64,000 bases of DNA from the NCBI GenBank assembly GCA_022791575.1, contig JAAVZI010000081.1:1-64000 (forward strand), in the 5' to 3' direction. Position numbers and translations under genes: made by a program. The notes under the pieces were generated by a model. That model made no database searches. It had not been told where the DNA came from and worked only from the letters and a program-made list of their open reading frames with translations. Source of the stretch: Lachnospiraceae bacterium. Lineage in GTDB: Bacteria; Bacillota; Clostridia; Lachnospirales; Lachnospiraceae. How positions within the stretch are numbered: the stretch's first letter is position 1; every line of letters begins with the position of its first letter. Positions 35,865-45,100 of the stretch are shown one piece after another.

Positions 35865-37049
35865 ATGATATCAGAAAAAATGAAAGTGTATACTCAGAAT
35901 AATTCTGCCATCCGCGCTATGTTCGAAGAAGGCCGGCGCTTAGCTGCGATACATGGCGCTGAGAACGTATATGATTTCAGTCTAGGCAACCCCAACGTGC
36001 CTGCTCCCATACAGGTTCAGGAGGCCATGATTGATATTTTACAGACAGAAAATCCAGTGGCAGTTCATGGCTATATGAATAATGCCGGTTATGAAGAGGT
36101 ACGCGCAAAAATCGCTGAACATCTGAATCAACTGCACCAGACTCATTTCCACGAACATAATATATTGATGACAGTAGGTGCTGCCGGCGGCTTAAATGTC
36201 ATTTTAAAGACTTTGCTGAATCCTGGAGAAGAAGTCATTACATTTGCTCCGTTTTTTGGAGAATACCGTAATTATGCAGCCAATTATGACGCAAAGCTGG
36301 TTGTTGTTTCTCCCAATACCGAGACCTTCCAGCCGAATCTGAAGGAATTTGAAGAAAAAATTACTGCAAAAACAAAAGCCGTAATTATCAATTCTCCCAA
36401 CAACCCGACAGGCGTCGTATATTCAGAAGAAACCATCCAGCAGTTGTCCGCTATCTTGAATAAGAAACAAGCAGAATTTGGAACGGATATTTATCTAATA
36501 TCGGATGAACCCTATCGGGAACTGGTATATGACGGCGTATTTGTGCCCTATTTAACTAAATATTATGCAAATACGATTGTTGGCTACTCTTATAGCAAAT
36601 CACTGTCCTTACCAGGAGAACGAATTGGATATCTTGTGATTCCCGATGAAGCTGCTGATTCTGAAAATATGATGGAAGCTGCTAAAATTGCTAACCGAAT
36701 TCTAGGTTACGTCAATGCACCTTCCCTCATGCAGCTTGCCGTTGCCAGATGCTTAGATTCTCAGACAGATGTTTCCTATTATAATCGGAACCGGGAGCTG
36801 CTCTATAATCGTCTTCTGGAAATGGGATTTACCTGCATCAAACCAGAAGGAGCGTTCTATCTGTTTGTAAAATCACCAGTCGAGGACGAACATCAGTTCT
36901 GCGAAGCAGCCAAAAAATATAATATTCTGATTGTTCCGGGCTCTTCCTTTGGATGTCCGGGGTTCGTGCGCATCTCCTATTGTGTTGCATATGAGACCAT
37001 TCAGAATTCTCTTCCGAAATTTCAGGAGCTTGCAAAGGAATATTTCTAG
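35865..37049 (+). CDS. PLP-dependent class I aminotransferase
   Basis: 394 residues, fold type I. Seen: SLGNPNVPAP near the N-terminus, NSPNNPTGVVYS, SDEPYRE with the cofactor-contacting Asp and Tyr, the Schiff-base lysine in SYSKSLSLPGERIGY, and the Arg in FVRISY near the C-terminus that binds the substrate carboxylate. Similar to aspartate/aromatic aminotransferases; the precise amino acid is not readable. AAAGGAAG precedes the ATG. Followed 55 bases on by hisC. Confidence 0.9.
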   Translation: MISEKMKVYTQNNSAIRAMFEEGRRLAAIHGAENVYDFSLGNPNVPAPIQVQEAMIDILQTENPVAVHGYMNNAGYEEVRAKIAEHLNQLHQTHFHEHNILMTVGAAGGLNVILKTLLNPGEEVITFAPFFGEYRNYAANYDAKLVVVSPNTETFQPNLKEFEEKITAKTKAVIINSPNNPTGVVYSEETIQQLSAILNKKQAEFGTDIYLISDEPYRELVYDGVFVPYLTKYYANTIVGYSYSKSLSLPGERIGYLVIPDEAADSENMMEAAKIANRILGYVNAPSLMQLAVARCLDSQTDVSYYNRNRELLYNRLLEMGFTCIKPEGAFYLFVKSPVEDEHQFCEAAKKYNILIVPGSSFGCPGFVRISYCVAYETIQNSLPKFQELAKEYF

Positions 37050-37104
37050 TTGTATATAATCGAATGGTTGCAGTAGAAAGAAACCTTATTGAAAAGGAGC
37101 AATT

Positions 37105-38160
37105 ATGAATAACTGGGAACAATATGTACGTAAAGTTACTCCTTACGTGCCGGGCGAACAGCCCAATTCAACTAATATGATTAAATTAAATACCAATGAG
37201 AATCCCTATCCCCCTTCTCCCAAAGTACTAGAAGCACTTTCTGGCTTTGAAGCAGACCGTCTCCGCCTTTATCCTGATCCGACGGCTTCTGAATTGGTTC
37301 AGGCACTGGCAGACTATCATGGAGTTAATCCTGAAAATGTGTTCGTTGGTGTAGGATCGGATGATGTACTGGCTATGTCCTTCTTAACCTTCTTCAACAG
37401 CGATAAACCGATTTTATTTCCAGATATTACCTATTCTTTTTATGATGTCTGGGCGGAGCTTTTTAGGATTCCTTATCAGCGTCCGGAGCTGAACGCTGAT
37501 TTTTCTATGCAGCTTTCTGATTATTATCAGGAAAACGGCGGCATTGTTTTTCCAAATCCCAATGCACCTACGGGCCTTTTAGAATCTATATCTGCAATAG
37601 AGGACATTCTGGCTCACAATAAAGAAGTGATTGTGATTGTAGATGAAGCATATATTGACTTTGGGGGGGCAACTGCCCTGCCTCTTCTGCAGCAATACGA
37701 AAATCTTATGGTGGTACGAACATTTTCCAAATCACGTTCTCTGGCAGGAATGCGGATTGGCTATGCCATTGGAAATGCAAAACTGATTCAATATTTAAAC
37801 GATGCCAAATATTCTTTTAATTCCTATACTATGAATCAGACTTCACTGGCGCTGGGAATGGCTTCTGTATTGGATCAGGAATATTTTGAAAAAACCTGTG
37901 CACAGATAATCGAAACACGGGAATGGACCAAACAGGAACTTGCCAGTCTCGGCTTTACATTTCCGGATTCTAAGGCTAATTTTATCTTTGCCAGCCATCC
38001 TGATAATCCGGCAAGGGATTTGTTTGCCGCACTGCGAAAAGAACACATTTATGTTCGCTATTTTGATAAACCGCGGATTGATAACTATCTACGTATTACC
38101 ATTGGTACAAAAGAAGAAATGCAGATATTAATTGACTTTTTTAAAGACTATATGAAATAG
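37105..38160 (+). CDS. hisC: Histidinol-phosphate aminotransferase family protein
   Basis: 351 residues. Motifs of the HisC group: KLNTNENPYPPSP at the N-terminus, LYPDPTASEL, FPNPNAPTG, VDEAYIDFGG, and the cofactor lysine in TFSKSRSLAGMRIGY, ending YLRITIGT. In HisC it converts imidazole-acetol phosphate to histidinol phosphate. No other his genes lie nearby, so histidine is assumed from family similarity only. AAAGGAG seven bases before the ATG; cotranscribed with the aminotransferase and the DUF368 gene. Confidence 0.88.
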   Translation: MNNWEQYVRKVTPYVPGEQPNSTNMIKLNTNENPYPPSPKVLEALSGFEADRLRLYPDPTASELVQALADYHGVNPENVFVGVGSDDVLAMSFLTFFNSDKPILFPDITYSFYDVWAELFRIPYQRPELNADFSMQLSDYYQENGGIVFPNPNAPTGLLESISAIEDILAHNKEVIVIVDEAYIDFGGATALPLLQQYENLMVVRTFSKSRSLAGMRIGYAIGNAKLIQYLNDAKYSFNSYTMNQTSLALGMASVLDQEYFEKTCAQIIETREWTKQELASLGFTFPDSKANFIFASHPDNPARDLFAALRKEHIYVRYFDKPRIDNYLRITIGTKEEMQILIDFFKDYMK

Positions 38161-38223
38161 CCCATGTGCTGTCCGATGGTCAGTATATTAGGAATCATTG
38201 AAATGTTTAGGAGGATTTTTAAC

Positions 38224-39099
38224 ATGAAGTATATTGGAGGATTTTTAATGGCTCTGGCAGATAGTGTGCCAGGCGTATCGGGAGGTACGATTGCCTTTTT
38301 ACTGGGAATCTATGATGATTTTATCAATTCCATCAATTATTTGATTTCTGGTACAAAGGAACAGCGGAAATGGGCATTCTTCTTCCTAGTAAAGCTGGGA
38401 TGCGGATGGATTGTCGGATTCGTACTGGCAGTACTGGTTTTGACCAGTCTATTTGAAAGTAATATTTACCGCGTCAGTTCATTATTTCTAGGCTTTATTA
38501 TCTTTTCCATTCCTTTAATCTGCTCGGAAGAAAAGGAAACTATGAAAGGACATTACCTGAACCTTATTTTTACAGCTATAGGAATTGCCATTGTAATTGC
38601 CATTACTATATTTAATCCAGCCAAATCGGATTCTACCGATGTGATGGTCTTTTCCATTGGAAATGCGTTCTTTGTATTTCTAGCAGGGATGATTGCAATC
38701 TCCGCTATGGTGCTTCCGGGAATTTCCGGTTCCACTATTTTGCTGATCCTGGGATTGTATATGCCGATTATGAATTCTATTAAAGAATTGCTTCATCTGG
38801 ACTTTTCGGCGCTTCCCATAGTCGCCTGCTTTGGATTCGGCATTCTTGCAGGTGCACTGATTACCTTTAAGGTTATTAAATGGGCGCTGGCGAATTACCG
38901 GAGCCAGACGATTTACCTTGTCATTGGGCTTATGCTGGGTTCTCTATATTCTATTATACGCGGACCAGAAACCTTAGACAATCCACAGCCCGCTATGACC
39001 TTCTCTACTTTCAGCATTCTGTTCTTTGTCATTGGCGGAGTGGTAATCGGCGGTCTGCAGCTGTTGAAACACATCAAACCAGAAGAAAAAAATAATTAA
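38224..39099 (+). CDS. DUF368 polytopic membrane protein
   Basis: About 291 residues. The N-terminal ADSVPGVSGGTIAFLLGIYD and the later VLPGISGSTILLILGLY are the paired signature of DUF368 proteins (PopT/undecaprenyl-phosphate translocase relatives). About eight hydrophobic segments. I choose the ATG at 38224, with AGGAGG upstream, rather than 38164. In other species DUF368 proteins recycle the lipid carrier of wall synthesis; that function is inferred. The C-terminus is charged (KPEEKNN). Confidence 0.85.
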   Translation: MKYIGGFLMALADSVPGVSGGTIAFLLGIYDDFINSINYLISGTKEQRKWAFFFLVKLGCGWIVGFVLAVLVLTSLFESNIYRVSSLFLGFIIFSIPLICSEEKETMKGHYLNLIFTAIGIAIVIAITIFNPAKSDSTDVMVFSIGNAFFVFLAGMIAISAMVLPGISGSTILLILGLYMPIMNSIKELLHLDFSALPIVACFGFGILAGALITFKVIKWALANYRSQTIYLVIGLMLGSLYSIIRGPETLDNPQPAMTFSTFSILFFVIGGVVIGGLQLLKHIKPEEKNN

Positions 39100-39143
39100 C
39101 CATCCTTATTTTCTTCTACTATTGCAACGCTGATGGATATACA

Positions 39144-39186
39144 AAGGACTGCCGATCTACGATAAAAACGTGAATCGGCAGTCCTT
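39144..39186. terminator. Bidirectional terminator between convergent genes
   Basis: AAGGACTGCCGAT with its exact complement around a 17-base loop; A-run before and T-rich bases after serve both the DUF368 gene (plus) and mutY (minus). Confidence 0.8.
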
Positions 39187-39195
39187 GCTTTCATT

Positions 39196-40365
39196 CTATC
39201 TACAGCTTCTTTCAATATATTTCTGATAATATGCAAATGCGGAAGGAATGGGTATTTCCTTTTTAATTTTTTCTCTTTCTGCAATAATAAACGGCCTTTC
39301 TCCAGCTTCTTTCTTATATTGATAGATTCCTGGCAGCATAGTTTGAACCTTTACCAAATAAGCTTTCATCCGCCATTCAATATGAGAAAAAATATGTTTT
39401 GCTGATGGCAGTTCTTCTATCTGAAGTGTTCGAAATCCTTCTGCCTTTAACCAATGCAGCGCCTGCTCTTCGTTTAAGCTGCCATCCGTATTGGGAATCT
39501 CATACAAACCGGCTAACAGTCCGTTTGGCTCCCGTTTCCGTAAAACGGCATTTTTCTCATCCAATATGACAAACAAAGTCTTTTCTTCAATCTTCCGCTG
39601 CTTTTTTACTGATTTTACCGGCAGTCTCTCAGCTGTTCCGTGTAAATATCCCTGACAAACCCTTGCTGCGGGGCACTGGCCGCACTTTGGTGCGCCGTTA
39701 GGAATACAGACGGTAGCGCCCAGTTCCATCAAAGCCTGATTATAAGCTCCTGGATTCGTCTTAGGCATTATTTGCAGCAATAGCTTTTCTACAGCTTTTT
39801 TTACAGACTGCTTCTGAATGTCTGAATCATTTTCCAGAATCCGCATACAGACACGTAATACATTACCATCGACTGCCGGAACTGGAATTTGGTATGCAAT
39901 GGAGGCAATCGCTCCTGCTGTATAGCTGCCAATGCCTGGAAGCTCTAACAGCTTATCAAAATCTGCCGGCATTCTGCTGTCATATTGTTCTAATACAATC
40001 AGTGCTGCTTTTTGCATATTGCGGACACGGTTATAATAACCAAGGCCCTCCCATAATTTCAAAAGCTCATCCTCCTGCGCATGTGCCAATGCTTTAATGT
40101 CAGGCAGAGCCTTTAGAAAACGGCGGTAATATTCTTTCACAGCCTCTACTCTCGTCTGCTGCAGCATAATTTCCGAAACCCATACCTGATAAGCATTCGG
40201 ATTTTTCCGCCATGGCAGATCTCTTTTATTGGCTTCAAACCACTTAAGAAGCGGCTTCTGCATGTCCAGTAGAAGCCGCCGATTCTCTATTGTATCTAAT
40301 AAATTCTGTCTATCTGCCGCAGCATTTTTTGTACTTTTTGCCGCTTCCGCACGGACAGGGATCAT
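39196..40365 (-). CDS. mutY: A/G-specific adenine glycosylase
   Basis: Removes adenine mispaired with 8-oxoguanine. Seen: [25 protein letters not shown] with the catalytic Glu, the HhH segment [12 protein letters not shown], catalytic Asp in [11 protein letters not shown], and four cluster cysteines ([18 protein letters not shown]). The first cysteine gap is seven residues, one longer than the usual six. A C-terminal NUDIX-like domain reads the oxoG base. The start is uncertain: ATG 40365 has GGAAG just upstream but overlaps the SEC-C gene by 56 bases; ATG 40263 avoids the overlap and matches the usual length. Confidence 0.9.
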   Translation of the reverse strand: MIPVRAEAAKSTKNAAADRQNLLDTIENRRLLLDMQKPLLKWFEANKRDLPWRKNPNAYQVWVSEIMLQQTRVEAVKEYYRRFLKALPDIKALAHAQEDELLKLWEGLGYYNRVRNMQKAALIVLEQYDSRMPADFDKLLELPGIGSYTAGAIASIAYQIPVPAVDGNVLRVCMRILENDSDIQKQSVKKAVEKLLLQIMPKTNPGAYNQALMELGATVCIPNGAPKCGQCPAARVCQGYLHGTAERLPVKSVKKQRKIEEKTLFVILDEKNAVLRKREPNGLLAGLYEIPNTDGSLNEEQALHWLKAEGFRTLQIEELPSAKHIFSHIEWRMKAYLVKVQTMLPGIYQYKKEAGERPFIIAEREKIKKEIPIPSAFAYYQKYIERSCR

Positions 40366-40810
40366 TTCTTCCAATTTTCTTTTCCTTTCGTACTGTACCA
40401 GAATTCTTCTGTTCCTTGTACAACTCCTTCCTTCTTTCAGCAGGAAGCAGATTTTCCCACATAGGAAGGCCATATAGCCAGTCTGCTCTGGCTTCTACCA
40501 TATTATAATATAATTTTTCCCGGTCAAAGCCCAGGTTTACCACGGTATCTTCTGTCATTTCCTCTATTGGATTTGGTTCTATAAGGCTATCATTGATTCC
40601 ATCCAGGAAACCTACCATCGTCATTAAATCTGTATTATATTTTTCGGCAAGTTCTCTGACACTGCCCTTTACCACAAAATCAGGAGTGGAAAGAATCTGC
40701 TCATAAATCCCTTTTTCAATGACAAAATATCTTTCCCACAATTCCTCACTTTCTTGCTGTGTGATCTCCTGTGAATATGCTGTGTTTCTCCATTCTTCCA
40801 ATAAACTCAT
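40310..40810 (-). CDS. SEC-C metal-binding motif protein
   Basis: About 166 residues. The C-terminus ends in the SecA-type zinc motif [17 protein letters not shown]. The helical N-terminal part ([14 protein letters not shown] ...) resembles a conserved Clostridia family of SEC-C proteins without known role. I choose the ATG at 40810, preceded by AGGTGGTAGG. Its 3' end overlaps the start region of mutY. Confidence 0.75.
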   Translation of the reverse strand: MSLLEEWRNTAYSQEITQQESEELWERYFVIEKGIYEQILSTPDFVVKGSVRELAEKYNTDLMTMVGFLDGINDSLIEPNPIEEMTEDTVVNLGFDREKLYYNMVEARADWLYGLPMWENLLPAERRKELYKEQKNSGTVRKEKKIGRNDPCPCGSGKKYKKCCGR

Positions 40811-40994
40811 TTTCCTACCACCTTTTTCTTTTACTGTAGCCCCTGCAGACATATTTGACTGTGTTCATATAGAAGCTTCCGTATATTAGTATAGATCGCA
40901 GCATGTATGAATCCTTTTATGCTGTTATAGTATAGGATACATCAAATCTGCAAAATATTCAATTCTTTTTTATAAAAAATCCACAAAGAATTAC

Positions 40995-41043
40995 ACAGAG
41001 CCAATCCATTATGATCGCATCACAATTTTATGGCTCTGTGCTT
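40995..41043 (-). terminator. Hairpin downstream of the anchored cohesin-like gene
   Basis: CACAGAGCCA with its perfect complement around a 30-base loop, about 70 bases beyond the stop codon at 41116. The remaining intergenic sequence up to 40853 shows no feature. Confidence 0.55.
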
Positions 41044-41115
41044 TTACATCTGTAACGACTTAATCCGCTTTCACTCTATTCGTTATTTCAGTGCATGGTT
41101 ATTTTGTTATATCCT

Positions 41116-42093
41116 CTAAACATTCTGGCGTCTTTTTCTTATCAATACTGCCGAAAATGAAACTGCACTTACCATAATCATAATGAAGTAGAAAGATATC
41201 GCTGCCTGGTCTCCCGTTGGAGCTGCTTCTTTCAGAATCTTGCCGTTATTCTCTGTTTTGGTTACTGTCTGACCTGCACTGGTTACTTCAACCCTTACCA
41301 AAGTTCCCATTGCATTCAACACTGCCTCTGCTGCCCGGTCAATCTCTTCCTGTGTTGCATTCGGATTATTCAGAACAGCCATAGCCTCTTCTATCGCTTT
41401 CTTCAGCAGAGCAAAACTTTCAGGTGTGTAATCGGATTCCTGAAGCGTTCCTGCTGTTTCCAGCGCAGAAAGAAGATCAGAAGTATCATTCAATGTATTG
41501 GCCGGTTCTGTTGGAATCACTGGCTCTGTAGGAACAACTGGCTCAGTCGGAGTTACATTTCCTCCTTCTACGCCAAGACGAATCACTGCATTCTGCTCAT
41601 CTGTAATGGTCTTCATGGAAAATCCTTTTACAATCTGAAACGAATCTTCTGCCAGTTTCACATATACATCTGCACCAGCATCCATAGAAGCTGCAATGCT
41701 TCCAATCGTCAGTTTATCATCTTCGGAAAAAAGCCCTTCAATTCCTGCAATGTAAATATCCAGCATACCTGAATTTTTATCATATCGCTGTTCACATATA
41801 TCGGTTTTGGAAGAAACCGCTTTATCTGGTGAAAAAGTTAGACTTTCTATCTTTTCCATTACACTAGCTGCTGCTGGATTTCCATCTTGATCCGTTACAG
41901 CCAGGCTGAGCTGGAGAGAAGAAATCTTCTCCCCATAAGCTCCCGGAAGCTCTACTTCAATCGTCATGGTTTCTCCATTTGACAGCTTTTGTGCCTCTCC
42001 ACTTCCTTGAAAAAAGGCTTCCAGCGGCAGCAGTGCGATAAATGCGAACACTGCAATAACCGTTATACTTATTCCTAAAATATATTTTTTCAT
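41116..42093 (-). CDS. Membrane/wall-anchored protein with possible cohesin domain and FIVAR module
   Basis: 325 residues. An N-terminal signal/anchor helix (about 5-24), then a beta-rich domain (about 38-185) with SSLQLSLAV, LDIYIAGIEGLF and IGSIAASM, reminiscent of cohesin-like modules in gut Clostridia (uncertain). A TEP-repeat linker (PTEPVVPTEP) leads to a FIVAR-type helical module (about 205-270; YTPESFALLKKAIEEA, NATQEEIDRAAEAVL). The C-terminus has APTGD, a hydrophobic helix and RKRRQ, like a surface anchor. It lies 27 bases after the dockerin-bearing M60 protease gene, so the pair could form an anchored complex (inference). Confidence 0.65.
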   Translation of the reverse strand: MKKYILGISITVIAVFAFIALLPLEAFFQGSGEAQKLSNGETMTIEVELPGAYGEKISSLQLSLAVTDQDGNPAAASVMEKIESLTFSPDKAVSSKTDICEQRYDKNSGMLDIYIAGIEGLFSEDDKLTIGSIAASMDAGADVYVKLAEDSFQIVKGFSMKTITDEQNAVIRLGVEGGNVTPTEPVVPTEPVIPTEPANTLNDTSDLLSALETAGTLQESDYTPESFALLKKAIEEAMAVLNNPNATQEEIDRAAEAVLNAMGTLVRVEVTSAGQTVTKTENNGKILKEAAPTGDQAAISFYFIMIMVSAVSFSAVLIRKRRQNV

Positions 42094-42120
42094 GTTCTAC
42101 TCCTTTTATCGCTTCTAAAC

Positions 42121-45100
42121 TCAATTGCCACTTTGTGTCAGTACAATCTCCGGCAGAGTTCCAGGCATTTCCACAAATAAGGAATCGCTGACCATACGCT
42201 CACCTTCATTGGTCAAAGCATCATCCACACGATAAAGTTCTGCACGAACCTTCTGTATTTTGGTCAAATCTGCGCCCTTCGGATCAATCCAGTAAATCCA
42301 GCTTCCTGCATTGACATCCTGGATATTTCCTGTATTCGGTACATCTGCCAGAATAATATGGCTTGCTTCGCCGTTGCTTGTTACAACATTGCCGTCCTGA
42401 TCGTAAAGCATTACAACATTATAAGCAGGATTTCCTTTATAAGAACCAGTAAAGATGATAGAACCTGCTGGAATTACATCAGTTTCACCGGTTCCATAGC
42501 GATAATCACTCTTTAAGGTTCCGATTGATGGTGCGTCATTCAGGGTCTGATCCAGCTCTACGTTATCTCCTGTAATACCAAGTACATCCAGTTCTGATAT
42601 TGCAATTTCTTTGCCGGACTGGTTTTTAATTGCTAATTTCACTGCATCGGTAGTGTACGCAGCCACATTGCCTTTCTTACCGAAATAAACGGTCTTGCTA
42701 TTGCCTAAAGTTCCGGTTGAAACCTCGGTCCAGCTTCCATCTGCTTCACGAACTGAAATGCTGTAATCTTCAATTGCAGTTCCCTGGCTTACACGGTATT
42801 CAAATCCTGTTATGGTCTGATACTGATTAAATTCCATAACTATTTCTGCATTGGTTCCAGCAGAACCTGTATAAACAGTATTTACATCATTGTCGACTGC
42901 ACTTGTAATCGGAGCTTCCTCTTTCGGTCCGCAGGTATCTTCTTTATCTTCATTCTCATCAGCCTCAACCTTGCTTGTTGCTGTGAGATCTGTGGTGCTT
43001 ACCGTCCAATTGGTCTTATCAATATTTCCCTTATGCTCAATCTTTAACGGCGCTAACGTCTTCACCGCAGAACGATTCAGATAATGGTCAATCACCGTTA
43101 TTTCATAGGTAACTACACGATTATTCATGGTTGTTACATAATCGCTGAATGTGGTTCCTGTAGTAAATCCTACGACTTGTTTCTCCACTTCACCGCCGGA
43201 AATCGTGCAGCGGACAATTTCAAATCCAAAGAGATCCTTGTTATCCGATTCCAGTGTGAAATCTACCCGGTTTGCTTCGTTTTCATTGACTGTAGCCGTT
43301 GTAGATGGGCCGACTGCCTCCACAGTTCCGCTTGTGCCAAGGCTGCTTCCTGCAGCGGCATTGACTTTGCGGTATACGCGGGAATCATCATTTGCATAGT
43401 AGATTGCTCTTGTTTCTTTTTCAAACTGTTCTGCATAAGCAATCGTATCGGCATCCGGTGTTTTGCCCCAGCGTTCAAAGAACTCTAAGAGATTCTTTTG
43501 GGCTGCTGCACAGGACAGACGCATCAGAGCTTGGTCCGTGCCTCCTGTCAGAGTTAACGGCACACCGTTTTCTGCAGCCTGCGGTGCCTTAGAAGGGGTT
43601 CTGGAATAGGTATCCACCCTTGCAAAGAACAGGTTAGCAAGCTGTTCGTCATAGTTTTCATAAGTTTTAAAGTTATAACCTTCATCATATGCCAAATGCA
43701 GCTGCCAGTACATACCTAACTGGGTAAATACATTCGGTGCAGGGCCTTTGGTATTAGAGGTTACTTTGTCATAAATGTTCTCGTACTTGAAGCGCACGCT
43801 GTTGTTGTTGTCTTGTGCCTGTGCAAGTACGGCAAAATAGTTATTGGTTGTCTCTGCGACAGCATAACTTCCCTGGTTGATACAATGTCCGATTTCATGG
43901 CCAATTCCCCAGCCAAAGTAGTTGCCGCTTACATATTTGCCTTCTTCGTCAGCCTGCAGCGATTTGCAGTTCACCATGCCTGGAGTGGAACCCCATTCGA
44001 TACCAACATGGTTGCCAGATGCATACATAAATGCACCTGCAAACATTCTCTGGTAACGGATATTCTGATGCTGCACTGGTATTCGATCCTTTGCCTCTGC
44101 GGCTGAATTATTCAATCCCTTATGCTGATAGAACAGATACATCATTTCTTCCATTGCATCAATTGATGTTAGAAGTGTCTGTGCATCGCCCTTAGTACCA
44201 GCGACAATCTGCTGTGCTGGTATTGAGAACAGCATCGTGTCTGACAGAATATCAGCAGCTCCCAGAATACAATTTCCTGCTTCATAATCATATTTGTTGA
44301 CTGAGGCAAGTTTGGAGCCTTTGTGCTGCTCATTGTGCATGGTTTCTATCTGGTTTACATAAGCCTGTAATTCTTTCATATATGCCGTCGTACGAGCCAG
44401 TCTCTCTTCCTGATCGGTTACCTGATACAGGTCGAGAATCGGAACGGAAGCACCGCCGCTGACACGGACTGCATAGAAATCATTGGCACTCTTGCCGGTA
44501 TACTGTACGTACAGTGCACCGCCGGTCTCGTTATCAAACGTTGCCAGTTTCGGAATGGTAATATCATTTCTTCCGACTTTCAGTGTTGCAACAACCTTAA
44601 ACATGGAACTTGCTTCTGCATGGTACTGTGTCGCAACCAGCTGAAGGTTGGTGTTATCCCCAGTTCTCTTAGTATTGTGTCCGACATAAACGGTGATTTC
44701 TTCGCCGGCTGCCGCGGTAATTCCCAATGGCTGCCATGCATTCAATCCGCCGAATCCGCGGCCTACATCACTGGTTGTAATCCCGTTATGCACACGAACG
44801 GAATCACTGAGCTGTACTGCATTTAAGATATCTTCTGCTGTTTTCAGCTCGCGCTCCAGCTTCTCTTTATCTGGATGATATTCTCCGCTTACCACATCTG
44901 TGGTGTTGATGCGGGCACGTAACTCATCAACCGTCGCCTGGGTGACATCTGGCCTCAGTACTGTATGAAGATCATCTTCATATAAGCCCATGATATCATC
45001 TTCCAGTGAATCATAGTGATAGAAATATACCTCGGAAAATGTAATTGTACCAGAAGCTACGGAACGAGCAACACCGAACTGGATCTTCTTGGCTGTGATT

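Noticed and set aside
39196-40473. Longest mutY reading starting at 40473
   Set aside because: It has no Shine-Dalgarno and overlaps the SEC-C gene for over 160 bases; a later ATG fits better.
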